NCBI GenBank assembly: GCA_031826515.1
Contig: CP134536.1
Coordinates: forward strand, 3,292,501 to 3,356,500
Source: Flavobacteriaceae bacterium HL-DH10
GTDB taxonomy: Bacteria > Bacteroidota > Bacteroidia > Flavobacteriales > Flavobacteriaceae
Direction: 5' to 3'
Length of the DNA stretch: 64,000 nt
Made by a program: the position numbers and the translations under genes. This document shows, one piece after another, positions 8,590-17,528 of the stretch. The stretch's first letter is position 1, and each line of letters starts with the position of its first letter. The notes under the pieces are model-generated. The model had not been told where the DNA came from, searched no databases, and saw only the letters and a program-made list of their open reading frames with translations.

Positions 8590-9330
8590 ATGTGCTTTCA
8601 TACCAGTACTCTTCATAAGACAAAAAAGCTTGAAGAACATTTTAAAGTGAATTTAAGCTCTGATAATATCCGCCCAATATTTGATAAGCCAAATTATCAT
8701 TTAAACGGATTTGGACATCCTAATATGTTAGTAATTCCACAAGAGAAATCAGATGTATTAGCTCCAGGAGTTTGGGGTATTGTACCTTCAAATAAAGCCT
8801 CAAATGAAATTAAAGACTATTATAAAGAGGCTGTAAAATTTGGTGGAGGTCTTAATGCTCAATCAGAAAAGTTATTTAATCATTTTTTATACCGAGAATC
8901 AGCAATGTCTAAACGTTGTATAATACCTGTTTCAGGTTTTTTTGAACCTCATGAACATTTGAAGAAAAAATATCCTTTTTACATATCCCAAAAAGAGAAA
9001 GAACCTTTAGCGTTAGCAGGTATTTATTCTGTCATTGATACCTATATTACTTTTACAATTTTAACTAAAGAAGCATCTCCTATGTTTGCTAAAATTCATA
9101 ATTTAAAGAAGCGGCAACCAGTGATTTTAGATGATGATGTCATTGATAATTGGTTGTCTTCGGAATTAACACAAGATGATATAAGAGAACTTGTGAATGG
9201 TAATTATCCAGAATCTAAACTAGACGCTTACACTGTAAGTAAAGATTTATTCAGCCCTAAAGTTGATAGTAATATTGAAAGTATTATCAGCAAAATTGAT
9301 TATCAAGAGTTGAGCAATTTATCTCTTTAG
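8590..9330 (+). CDS. SOS response-associated peptidase (SRAP, HMCES/YedK family)
   Basis: This 246-residue protein begins Met-Cys, and Cys2 is the residue that crosslinks abasic sites in this family once the Met is removed. GFFEPHE (near 116-122) and KIHNLKKRQPVIL (near 163-175) hold the other conserved active-site positions. SRAP proteins shield abasic sites in single-stranded DNA as a DNA-protein crosslink. It lies 47 bases after dnaE on the same strand, which fits a shared damage response. A TAACTTTA sequence in that gap resembles a -7 element, so it may have its own promoter. It converges on the lipoprotein gene 12 bases downstream. Confidence 0.92.
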   Translation: MCFHTSTLHKTKKLEEHFKVNLSSDNIRPIFDKPNYHLNGFGHPNMLVIPQEKSDVLAPGVWGIVPSNKASNEIKDYYKEAVKFGGGLNAQSEKLFNHFLYRESAMSKRCIIPVSGFFEPHEHLKKKYPFYISQKEKEPLALAGIYSVIDTYITFTILTKEASPMFAKIHNLKKRQPVILDDDVIDNWLSSELTQDDIRELVNGNYPESKLDAYTVSKDLFSPKVDSNIESIISKIDYQELSNLSL

Positions 9331-9342
9331 AAAATAAAATTG

Positions 9343-9705
9343 TCAAAAAGGCGCTTTCTCCCTCAATCCTTTTTCAGCAACCTTCCATTGCTCGTCAACT
9401 TTTACCAATTTAAAGGTTTCGGGTTTTTCTTCATAGGAGGTTGAGAACCTTACCCAAGCAATATCGCCGTCAACAGTTTCTTCAATCAATTTAAAATTTG
9501 ACGGACTATCATTACCAGGAGCAACCATAGCTTGAATTGCCATAAATGAAGCATAACTTTCTGGAGTGGTGTACTTTTTTAGTTTTGAATTGTCATTTTT
9601 ATAAAAACTCTCAACAACAATCTTTGCCGTATCCGTATGTGATAATTGGGTTTGACCGCAACTCATTACAAATGAAATCAGTAAATAAATAATCATCTTT
9701 TTCAT
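9343..9705 (-). CDS. Small lipoprotein, DUF4878-like (NTF2-like fold)
   Basis: This 120-residue protein has a lipoprotein signal ending FVMSC (lipidation at Cys16). The mature part (TAKIVVESFYKNDNSKLKKY, then a WVRFSTS strand and a final KVDEQWKV strand) resembles DUF4878 or lumazine-binding-like NTF2 folds. It is the last gene of the leftward tra operon, 6 bases after traN, so it may be part of the mating apparatus at the envelope or an exclusion factor. Both roles are inferred from position. Confidence 0.6.
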   Translation of the reverse strand: MKKMIIYLLISFVMSCGQTQLSHTDTAKIVVESFYKNDNSKLKKYTTPESYASFMAIQAMVAPGNDSPSNFKLIEETVDGDIAWVRFSTSYEEKPETFKLVKVDEQWKVAEKGLREKAPF

Positions 9706-9711
9706 GGTATT

Positions 9712-10545
9712 TTAATTTGGGTTATTAATGATTTTATCTAATATGATAAGTTTTATATTGCGCTCTCCATTTTTTTCATTGAGTTCTAAAATGACCTTTC
9801 GTTCATCACTTATAGAAAACTTTGGAACTACATATACCAACTTTGCAGTTTGGTTTTCTTTAATTTTTAATGGAACATTATATTCAAAAACAGGTTTTAA
9901 ATAAAGACTTTGTAATGATTTTTTCTTTCCTTTTTGGCGTGTTTGAATATTCAGGTTCAAGAAATTCACATCATAATCCAAAGACGATTTATTTTCAATA
10001 GTCATTACAAAATATAATTCGTCTTTGTCAAAAACGATATTTTCAATCTTCAGAATAATACCATCATGTCGTTTTTTAAACTTACCAATGAGTTGTCTTC
10101 TTTTAACCAGATAAGAACAAAAGCGCTCATAATAATTGGTTTTAAAGTCAAAGAGCTCAATCGGTTTATTTTCGTTATCAGCTGCCCCGGTAAATGGTTT
10201 TTCATTACCAATAGATGTCGAATCTGGCATGAAATAATTCAAAGTTTCAATTTGCTCTTTATACCTTACAATATACGAAAAAATTGAACCATTATTGTTG
10301 ATTATCAGTAAATTGCTTTCTTTCCCTGGTGTTGCTTGGAGCAATCCAAAATACTGTTCTTTGTCTCTGTTATAAGTAAAAACGAAATTTTCTGAACCCG
10401 TAATGCCTTGACGGATTGGGTTAGGGAAGAATAAGGCAACATTTTTATGGTCATTAGCATAAATGGTATCTATAACTGTTTTTGGTTGTGCTTTTACAAA
10501 TGTAGAGACCAAAATAAAACTGAATAATATTAAGTGCTTTTTCAT
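9712..10545 (-). CDS. traN: Conjugative transposon protein TraN (DUF4138)
   Basis: This 277-residue protein has an N-terminal signal peptide (about 1-19, ending VKA) and a predicted periplasmic or outer-membrane beta-rich body. It is assigned to TraN of CTnDOT-type elements by position (after traM) and by the family-like pattern near the end (NQTAKLVYVVPKFSISDERK). TraN is thought to be a VirB9-like outer component of the Bacteroidota mating channel. It lies 10 bases downstream of traM in the same operon. Confidence 0.8.
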   Translation of the reverse strand: MKKHLILFSFILVSTFVKAQPKTVIDTIYANDHKNVALFFPNPIRQGITGSENFVFTYNRDKEQYFGLLQATPGKESNLLIINNNGSIFSYIVRYKEQIETLNYFMPDSTSIGNEKPFTGAADNENKPIELFDFKTNYYERFCSYLVKRRQLIGKFKKRHDGIILKIENIVFDKDELYFVMTIENKSSLDYDVNFLNLNIQTRQKGKKKSLQSLYLKPVFEYNVPLKIKENQTAKLVYVVPKFSISDERKVILELNEKNGERNIKLIILDKIINNPN

Positions 10546-10555
10546 AATTTTAAAT

Positions 10556-11485
10556 TTATAATTGTGGTTTTAAAATGAGTTTGTAGTTATTAACTATGGT
10601 AACTTTTACTTGCCGATTACTACGTTGGAATATTTTTTTTACACCCGTAACTTGAGGCACTCCGGCAATGTTAATATCGTCAACAGCATCTTCAATAACT
10701 TCGCTTGTAGCATCAGCCCTAAAATTGTTTTCTACATAAACGCCCTCACTGCCATCTTGAAAGTCGAATGCCTTTAATTTTACGGGTTGATGCAATATAT
10801 TTTCAATGTCTATTATTACTCTATTAGGTTTAAAACTAATGAAGCCATAAACAGCGGTGTTCTTTGGAATAACTTGGTTATTGATGATAGCATCTTTTTC
10901 CAAACGCATTTTTAAACGAAAATCTTTCTTGACTATTTGGTTTCCGTTCACTACAACATATATCGTGGAATCTGTTTTTAAAATATTTGAACTTGTATTC
11001 TTTTTAGGATTAGATGCAAAGAATAGTTGATGCTCTAATCCAATTTCTTTTGGGGCTATGGTTTTGTAGTTATTCGAAATTATAGAATCGGTTTTCTTTT
11101 CGTAAGCTATATCTAAAGTTTTTGGCTTTGTTTCTCGATATTGGTTTTCAGTATAGTTTATCCTTCCCAAATTATAAATGCTATCAACAATACGTATTTT
11201 GTCCTTCTCCAATAAGTCTGGGTCATAAAAACCTAATGAATCTATTAGTTTTTCATCATAAATGCTAGGAGCATTGGTTTCGCGTACTTCTTTCAGGTCG
11301 TCAATAGCTTTTAACTTTGATGTGTAATTTTCCTGTTCTTGTTCAAGTTCTGGTACTTGGGTCTGTTTAAGATTATCATTTTGCTTTTCATCATCTCCCA
11401 TTAGTAAAACAGAATAGGAAATAAGAAAGATTAAAATAACAGCTAATACAGATCCAAAAACGATTTTATTCTTTTCTATTTTCAT
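10556..11485 (-). CDS. traM: Conjugative transposon protein TraM
   Basis: This 309-residue protein has a single N-terminal TM helix (about 8-30), a low-complexity charged linker rich in Gln and Glu, and a C-terminal domain (about 175-309). That domain contains NNQVIPKNTAVYGFISF, typical of TraM/VirB10-like proteins of Bacteroidota elements. It would span the inner membrane and link to the outer-membrane part of the channel. It is shorter than many TraM proteins because the linker is short. The ATG follows the traK stop by 2 bases. Confidence 0.85.
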   Translation of the reverse strand: MKIEKNKIVFGSVLAVILIFLISYSVLLMGDDEKQNDNLKQTQVPELEQEQENYTSKLKAIDDLKEVRETNAPSIYDEKLIDSLGFYDPDLLEKDKIRIVDSIYNLGRINYTENQYRETKPKTLDIAYEKKTDSIISNNYKTIAPKEIGLEHQLFFASNPKKNTSSNILKTDSTIYVVVNGNQIVKKDFRLKMRLEKDAIINNQVIPKNTAVYGFISFKPNRVIIDIENILHQPVKLKAFDFQDGSEGVYVENNFRADATSEVIEDAVDDINIAGVPQVTGVKKIFQRSNRQVKVTIVNNYKLILKPQL

Positions 11486-11487
11486 AA

Positions 11488-12105
11488 TTATTGGTGTCCA
11501 TTTTGGACCTTTTTTAAAGTGTTTTCAAAGTAATTTGTAATTAACAAGCCGTGAGTATTGTTAGGGTAGTTACGATCAACAACCAACAAGTTTCCCGTTG
11601 AAACCAGCTCGTAAGTATCAACAATAGTTCCCCGGTTTATTTCAAAAACAGTTGTTGTTTTAAATTGATAAGGTTCAGTTTGAATATCTAGCTGCGATTC
11701 AATACTCAATACTTTTTGTATTAATGAATATTGCAGTAAACGATTATAAACCCCATCTGCTTTTTTTTGACGATAGAGATTATCGACAGAACTATTTCCA
11801 AGCCATAAAGCTTTTTTCAAATTCTTTTCATAATTACTAGCATCAATGTTGTAGAAGTAAGTATGAAATAATTCTAAGTGCGCTAAAGCTTCCACTTGAA
11901 AATTTTCTTTTTGAGTGACCCATTTTAAAGGGATAACGGTGCCATCTGTGTTGATTGCAAAGGCGTTATTGAGTGCTTTTTTATGAATATCATAAACGAT
12001 CCATCCTGAAAAAGTACTAGAACCTAATGCAAATAAAACAACAGAAACAACAATGAATCGATTGATGTTCAAAATAGTATATATGTTTTTGTATGATGTT
12101 TTCAT
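11488..12105 (-). CDS. traK: Conjugative transposon protein TraK
   Basis: This 205-residue protein has one N-terminal TM helix (about 15-37) and a periplasmic domain of VirB8 type, as in TraK of CTnDOT. Recognisable features are the juxtamembrane Asp/His/Lys stretch (DIHKKALNNAFAINTDG), a region containing ELFHTYFYNIDASNYEKNL, and the closing strand GLLITNYFENTLKKVQNG. It is cotranscribed with traJ and traM. It probably nucleates assembly of the inner-membrane complex. Confidence 0.87.
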   Translation of the reverse strand: MKTSYKNIYTILNINRFIVVSVVLFALGSSTFSGWIVYDIHKKALNNAFAINTDGTVIPLKWVTQKENFQVEALAHLELFHTYFYNIDASNYEKNLKKALWLGNSSVDNLYRQKKADGVYNRLLQYSLIQKVLSIESQLDIQTEPYQFKTTTVFEINRGTIVDTYELVSTGNLLVVDRNYPNNTHGLLITNYFENTLKKVQNGHQ

Positions 12106-12121
12106 TTGAATTGGTTTAGTT

Positions 12122-12964
12122 TTAAGAAGTGAATAGCCTTAAAGTAAATGAGGTAGCACGCTTGTAGAGTTTGAATTTTAAAAACACAATAAATACCACT
12201 GAACCGAGCTGTACTACGGGAGCAAAAAATCGACTCCCAACATCAGTTCCGAAAAGGTTGACCCAAAAATTGGTATTGATTTCTGTGTAAATGGCATTGA
12301 TAAACACATTCACTAAAAAGAAGGCAGGGACTAACATATAGACCGCCGCATAAAGTTTAAAGAAAGAGTATGCCATAGAACGAAACTTTTCAAAAACGGC
12401 TAGACTTAGTATTAATGGAAAAAAGGCTTGCATAATGCCCAAAAGAAAATAGCGTTCGGCTAAAAACAAGGGGTAAATGAATAAGTCTAAAATCCAAAGT
12501 CCAAGGCTGATAATAAAAGATATAATCTTCCAACCGTATAATGGTGTTACTAAAGCATCATATAGGAGTGCCATAGCTTTTTTGGTGGCTTCCAACACGC
12601 CCACATCTTCTTCAATAGGTATGTCTTGCATTTGAAGCGGAAGGAGCGCGGGAGCCGTATTACGGTATTGAGATTCAATGGCAACAAGAATCCCATCGAA
12701 AACACCTAGTATCTGCGTTGAAAAGATAACTAGGAGAACCACAGCAAAATTCTTCGCTAGTTCGCTTGGACTCAATCCCCAAGTGTAACCATCTTTATTG
12801 GTAACACCTTCATTATATTTTTTTAGGATATTGACTAAAAAGAACAGAACAGCAAGTGTTTTCATTCCTGCAATGGTATATTGTGAAAAATCACTGTTCT
12901 TTATGGTTTGAAATACCGTATCGATATATTCAAGTCCAATCCCTAAAAAGAATGTGGCTGCCAT
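12122..12964 (-). CDS. traJ: Conjugative transposon protein TraJ (VirB6-like)
   Basis: This 280-residue polytopic membrane protein has about six hydrophobic segments (near 30-45, 70-92, 150-175, 178-200, 208-232 and 245-268). This is the VirB6-like TraJ of Bacteroidota conjugative elements by membrane layout and by its place between traI and traK. It is a little shorter than many TraJ proteins. The ATG lies 3 bases past the preceding stop. Confidence 0.82.
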   Translation of the reverse strand: MAATFFLGIGLEYIDTVFQTIKNSDFSQYTIAGMKTLAVLFFLVNILKKYNEGVTNKDGYTWGLSPSELAKNFAVVLLVIFSTQILGVFDGILVAIESQYRNTAPALLPLQMQDIPIEEDVGVLEATKKAMALLYDALVTPLYGWKIISFIISLGLWILDLFIYPLFLAERYFLLGIMQAFFPLILSLAVFEKFRSMAYSFFKLYAAVYMLVPAFFLVNVFINAIYTEINTNFWVNLFGTDVGSRFFAPVVQLGSVVFIVFLKFKLYKRATSFTLRLFTS

Positions 12965-12967
12965 TTT

Positions 12968-13540
12968 TTAATAGTTTGTTTCTCGATTATTTATTTTATC
13001 CTGCATTTTTCTGAAAGAAATAATATCTCTGTAGCGCTCCGTTTTCTTTGTGATTTCGGCTACCATTTCTTTTGATGCTTCTTCTTTTTTAGTTAGAACA
13101 TCGGCACGTTCGGCATCAGTCATTTTCAAAAAATCATTTGATAGTATTTGCTCTATAAAATCAAGATCTTCCAATGAGCTTTCAATAATAGAGTTGAACG
13201 AATCTGAAATTCGGGTAACTTCTTCAGGCTTGATATAAGGCGAGTTTAGAATATCTCGTAAATCATTTCTAACTACATTAAAAAGCTTTTGATTGTTTTG
13301 GGACAATTCTCTAACTGCTTTCAATTGTCGAATGACATTGTTTACTTTCTCAATATTATCTTTCTGTGTCTTTAAAAACTCCACTGTTTTTAATAATTGA
13401 GACGTTTGTTTTGCCGATTCAATAAGCGATTTGGCAAGACTTATAAAATTCGTATTGTCATAAACCGGCATACCTTGAGCGCTTATTTTGAAGCTAAAGA
13501 AGATTGCCATTACTAGAATTAAGATTGTTTTTTTGCTCAT
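12968..13540 (-). CDS. traI: Conjugative transfer protein TraI-like (DUF4141)
   Basis: The open frame extends to 13582, but the ATG at 13540 gives a clean signal peptide (MSKKTILILVMAIFFSFKIS, cleaved near AQG), so I prefer it. The mature part is a helical, coiled-coil-rich periplasmic protein with heptad-like runs (SAKQTSQLLKTVEFLKTQKD). Position between traG and traJ and the VirB5-like secreted helical character match DUF4141/TraI. It should be exported and help assemble the pilus or channel tip. Confidence 0.72.
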   Translation of the reverse strand: MSKKTILILVMAIFFSFKISAQGMPVYDNTNFISLAKSLIESAKQTSQLLKTVEFLKTQKDNIEKVNNVIRQLKAVRELSQNNQKLFNVVRNDLRDILNSPYIKPEEVTRISDSFNSIIESSLEDLDFIEQILSNDFLKMTDAERADVLTKKEEASKEMVAEITKKTERYRDIISFRKMQDKINNRETNY

Positions 13541-13593
13541 AGCTAAAAATTTGTTTTGGTATTCGTGAATCTTCGATTTCATAATTTTTTGTT

Positions 13594-15990
13594 TTAAGAT
13601 GTGTATTCAGTGATTGCTTTTTCCATGTTTTGATGTTTTTCATAGAGTTGCATGATGTCTTCATTTTCTTTACCATCAGTCAGGTAAGCGGCATAGACTT
13701 GTTTAGGAACTTCCAACCTGAAAATGTTGCTCTCTTTGCCAATTTTGATAAACATTTCAGTATATTTTCGTGGTCCAGTTAAGTTGTTCTTAATGGACTT
13801 TAATTGATTTAAATCATGGCTGGAGAGATTCAATCGGTTTTGAAGTTCATGGTAACCTTTTTCATTATTTAGGCTGTAAATAACCTGAGTGTTTTCAAGG
13901 ATACTTGCAGATGTCGAATTATTGGGCAATTGGTTGATGGATTGCAGAATGATGCCAATAGCACCATTTTGTTTTCTAATAGCTTGATAATAAAACTCCA
14001 CACTTTCCAGTACGTTTTCAAATTTGAGTTGCTTTGCAAATTCATCAAATAAGATGATGCCTTTTTCAGCTCTATTTTTCCAAATGGTACGCTGTATGGC
14101 AGATTTTATGAGTTTCAACATAACGGACAAGATCTCTTTATTGTCCTTAACTTCATCCAGCTCAAAAACAATCAAACGTTTGTCTTCAATTTTATAGGTT
14201 TGGTCTTCGCTCACTTCAAAAAGGAAACTGTACAAGCCATCACCGACATATTCAGACATAATGTGCAGAAAGTTGGTAATGTTGAAATAGTCCTCATGGA
14301 TTTTTAATTGCTCTAAAAGGCTGTCTTTATTCGTTTCAATAAACTCATAAAAACTATTTAGTGAAAAGTCTTCCGATATTTGGTGGTAGTAATGGCGCAA
14401 TATTTTCTTTACCGAAACAGATTGTGCTTTTGTGACTTTTAAATCAGAAGCAAATAATTCAAACAGGAACACCGATAAATCTTCTAGACGTTCCGGAGTA
14501 AGATCTTCTATATTACCAATATAAAATGGGTTGATGCCTAAATTTTTGCCGCTTTCATAACGTAAAACCGTGTATTGCTTGGGGTATAGCTTTGCAAATT
14601 TGGTGTAAGAACCGCCCAAATCTATAACCACTAAGCGTACACCACTTTCAAAATATTGACGCAGAATATTGTTAGCTAAAAAGGATTTTCCTTCCCCAGT
14701 AGGTGCGAAAATGGCAAAGTTTCTAGCTTTAATGCGTTTCTTTTGTTCATCCCAAACATCCTTTAAAACAGGAATGTTATGTTCTCTATCGTTAAAAATG
14801 ATACCCGTTTTATCAGATTTATAATTGCTATTGTTGATTAATAAACACAAAGCGTGTTTTAAATCAGTCACATATAAATCATCATTTGAGAAATTGGATG
14901 AGAAACAGAAATAACTATTTAGAATATAATTTTTACGTTCTTCACCACGAGGATAATATGGAATGATATCCAATTCCTTAAACTCAGTCTTGATTTTAGA
15001 AGCAATACGTTCTAAATTTTCTGGTTTTTTGTCCCAATAGATAATATTGAGATGACCACGAATAACCCGTGCTTTATCATCTGCATTAATTTGGTCGAGT
15101 ATATGCTGAATTTTTTTCAGCACCACTTTATTCTGCGAACCAAAATTGGAACTCTTGTTTAGTTCTTCAACTTTCTTGTCTAACTGTTTGCGCCATTTTT
15201 GTTTATCATCTAAATAGATAATTTGGTTCACAATATGGTTTTCATTCAGTGTTAAACCCATACCGTCTATAAACCCTTGATGAAACACAAAATCGTCTGA
15301 AGTAAACTTTTCATTCGTTTTGCTAGTTTGGACACTTTCCCCGAAACATAATTCGCTATTGACTGAAAGTACGTCAAAATAATGCTCTCCAATATTGGTG
15401 CTATTTTTTTCCAAAAGAATGTCAGTATCAAAACCATGATTAAAACCGTTAAAAAAGTTATTTGTTAATGCGTGAATGCCAACGGCATCCATGGGAGTAA
15501 AAGTCATTTTTCTGCTGTTGTTTATGAAAGAAACAGAATCACTAACCGAGCCTATAAAAGAGCTTATGGTATCATCCATTTCTTGAACAATACTTTTTGA
15601 TACTTTTCTAAAAGGATTTACATATTTACTATTATTAAGAGCGTTGTTCTTGGTTAGAATGAAAAACAAGTAGCACTGATGCTCCATAAATTCACGACCT
15701 TTAAAATGCTGATGTGTTGCTTTTTCCAAAAAGCTTTTGTTGGGTAATTGCTCAGAAGTATATTTCTTTTTTAAGTAAACATCTTGTTTATGAACCACAC
15801 ATCCGGTTGGAAGTGATTTAATGGCTTGAAACCAGGCACCATGGATATCTTCAAAATCTTTTTCTGAAAGCGAATAAATTTCTGGTAACGAGCCTTTAAA
15901 GCATAAAACAACATTGCCATTATTAGCAAAAACAACATGCTCTTGAATATCTACAATGGGATAATAGGACAGCAGATTTATTTTATTCAT
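13594..15990 (-). CDS. traG: Conjugative transfer ATPase TraG (VirB4-like)
   Basis: This 798-residue VirB4/TraG-type ATPase of Bacteroidota elements has Walker A at 429-436 (APTGEGKS) and Walker B at 644-650 (GIILFDE). The roughly 420-residue N-terminal TraG_N/TraC-like region is present, including the conserved QxxN-like helical part. It powers pilus or channel assembly at the inner membrane. It starts 8 bases inside the end of traF (ATG at 15990, traF stop at 15983), so translation is coupled. It is not the coupling protein VirD4, despite the shared letter G. Confidence 0.92.
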   Translation of the reverse strand: MNKINLLSYYPIVDIQEHVVFANNGNVVLCFKGSLPEIYSLSEKDFEDIHGAWFQAIKSLPTGCVVHKQDVYLKKKYTSEQLPNKSFLEKATHQHFKGREFMEHQCYLFFILTKNNALNNSKYVNPFRKVSKSIVQEMDDTISSFIGSVSDSVSFINNSRKMTFTPMDAVGIHALTNNFFNGFNHGFDTDILLEKNSTNIGEHYFDVLSVNSELCFGESVQTSKTNEKFTSDDFVFHQGFIDGMGLTLNENHIVNQIIYLDDKQKWRKQLDKKVEELNKSSNFGSQNKVVLKKIQHILDQINADDKARVIRGHLNIIYWDKKPENLERIASKIKTEFKELDIIPYYPRGEERKNYILNSYFCFSSNFSNDDLYVTDLKHALCLLINNSNYKSDKTGIIFNDREHNIPVLKDVWDEQKKRIKARNFAIFAPTGEGKSFLANNILRQYFESGVRLVVIDLGGSYTKFAKLYPKQYTVLRYESGKNLGINPFYIGNIEDLTPERLEDLSVFLFELFASDLKVTKAQSVSVKKILRHYYHQISEDFSLNSFYEFIETNKDSLLEQLKIHEDYFNITNFLHIMSEYVGDGLYSFLFEVSEDQTYKIEDKRLIVFELDEVKDNKEILSVMLKLIKSAIQRTIWKNRAEKGIILFDEFAKQLKFENVLESVEFYYQAIRKQNGAIGIILQSINQLPNNSTSASILENTQVIYSLNNEKGYHELQNRLNLSSHDLNQLKSIKNNLTGPRKYTEMFIKIGKESNIFRLEVPKQVYAAYLTDGKENEDIMQLYEKHQNMEKAITEYTS

Positions 15991-16255
15991 AAGTTGTTGA
16001 TTTTTTATTGCTGATTATTTTAGGGAAAACTCTAGCAACTTGTAGTAGTTGTGGATTGTGGGCAAACTTTGTTAATGCTATATAAAGTGTTGTATTACCT
16101 ATTAAAACACCAATAACAACTATAAAGCTGAACGAGAAAATGATAACCAAAAGTGATGCTACAATGGCAATCATCATAAGCGCAAAGAGTGAAATAGGCA
16201 ATCCAAAAATAATCGCCCGTTTTCTTATGTTTTTATAGACTTCGTATTTCTTCAT
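15983..16255 (-). CDS. traF: Conjugative transposon protein TraF (DUF4133)
   Basis: This 90-residue protein has two closely spaced TM helices (about 15-38 and 40-62) bounded by basic ends, as in DUF4133/VirB3-like TraF. Its C-terminus overlaps the traG start by 8 bases. VirB3-like proteins work with the VirB4 ATPase, which fits this coupling. A gap of 34 bases separates it from traE. Confidence 0.8.
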   Translation of the reverse strand: MKKYEVYKNIRKRAIIFGLPISLFALMMIAIVASLLVIIFSFSFIVVIGVLIGNTTLYIALTKFAHNPQLLQVARVFPKIISNKKSTTYE

Positions 16256-16289
16256 AAAGCTATTCCAATAAAACCCTCAATGAGGGTCA

Positions 16290-16577
16290 TTATACCACGA
16301 TGCTTATCAAGTAAGTGAAAATGCCTACTACCGCACCAGCTATGAGTACAAATACTAATACACGCGTAATGCCTTTTTTAAGGTCAGCATTCTCACCAAA
16401 GAAGTGACCAGCATTAAATAGAAACCCGATCAGGAAAATAACACCCAAGATGATTGGGAAAATGGTTCTAATGGTGTCTGAAACATCATTTACGGAGTCT
16501 TCAATACCTCCAATTTGCGCGAAGCTTGGAGCAGATAGTAATAACAGAAAAGTTGAAAGTAGAATTGATTTTTTCAT
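16290..16577 (-). CDS. traE: Conjugative transposon protein TraE (DUF4134)
   Basis: This 95-residue protein has a signal peptide ending SFAQ (about residue 21), a short charged segment and two hydrophobic helices (about 36-56 and 68-92). It matches the VirB2-like pilin candidate TraE/DUF4134 in size and layout and is first in the visible tra operon. The operon promoter should therefore lie in 16578-16745, which also carries the start of the divergent amidase gene. I saw no clear TAnnTTTG element there on the minus strand. Confidence 0.82.
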   Translation of the reverse strand: MKKSILLSTFLLLLSAPSFAQIGGIEDSVNDVSDTIRTIFPIILGVIFLIGFLFNAGHFFGENADLKKGITRVLVFVLIAGAVVGIFTYLISIVV

Positions 16578-16772
16578 AAGAAATAGATTTTAAATTTTTA
16601 GTATCCGTGCAGTACGTCATACTTCACCGTCTGCTAAGACTTTTGCGAAATCTATTATGAATTGAAGCTTATGGAAGAAAAAAACTAAACTTTAACGCAA
16701 CTTCATGTTAAACTTTGGAAGATTCTTAATGTTGGGATTGATTTCTTGAATTTTGTTCAAACAAGAATCAAG

Positions 16773-17420
16773 ATGAACATTTTGAAACCATTTTATAAAA
16801 TACTATTGACCATGAGTCTATGTCTCATGGTTTTATCTCTTAATTCCCAAAATATGGAAGGCAAAAAAATTGTGGTTATTGATCCTGGGCATGGTGGAAC
16901 CGATTCTGGAGCTATTGGACTAAATGGAATAATGGAAAAGGATATTGTGTTAAGTATTGCAAAGGAGATGGTTCGATTAAATAAAAATACCAAAAGTGAT
17001 TTTGAAATCTATTTAACACGCTATAAAGACACATTAATTTCGTTATCGGACAGAACACGATTAGCAAAAACACTAAAAGCAGATTTATTTATTTCGTTGC
17101 ATTGTAATCAGTCTGAAAATCCAAACGCTAGGGGTGTAGAAGTTTATGTGAATGCTATAGGTGGTAATTTTTTAAGGGAGTCTATTCAGTTAGCATATGT
17201 ACTACAAAACCAAATGAAAATTAAGCTTGGTTTTGAAAGTAGAGGGGTGAAGTACGGAGATTTTCAGGTTTTGCGGGAAGTAACTAATCATTGTCCGACT
17301 GTATTGGTGGAATTTGGGTTTTTGAGCAATTGGGATGAAGAAAAATATTTCATTAGAAACGATAGACTTGAAATAGTAGCATTGATTATGCAAGAATTAT
17401 TTAAAAAAGAGGAACTATGA
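16773..17420 (+). CDS. N-acetylmuramoyl-L-alanine amidase (Amidase_3)
   Basis: The ATG at 16773 gives a 215-residue protein starting with a signal peptide (about 1-24); a TTG start at 16746 would add nine residues and weaken the signal. The zinc-amidase motifs are VVIDPGHGGTDSG (first His), SLHCNQ (second His) and the late Glu in VLVEFGF. It cleaves the bond between MurNAc and the stem peptide. It lies opposite the tra operon, so a role in opening the wall for the mating channel is likely but not shown by sequence. Confidence 0.9.
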   Translation: MNILKPFYKILLTMSLCLMVLSLNSQNMEGKKIVVIDPGHGGTDSGAIGLNGIMEKDIVLSIAKEMVRLNKNTKSDFEIYLTRYKDTLISLSDRTRLAKTLKADLFISLHCNQSENPNARGVEVYVNAIGGNFLRESIQLAYVLQNQMKIKLGFESRGVKYGDFQVLREVTNHCPTVLVEFGFLSNWDEEKYFIRNDRLEIVALIMQELFKKEEL

Positions 17421-17528
17421 AATATTATATCAGAAAGGTAAAAAAGAATAGTTAGTTTAAGACAAATCATAATGATATTTAAAGAAAGTTAATCCAAAAA
17501 CTTATATTTATCATTGTAAAAATATTTA

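Noticed and set aside
16746-16772. TTG start for the amidase
   Set aside because: The ATG at 16773 gives a cleaner signal peptide, and nothing conserved lies upstream of it.
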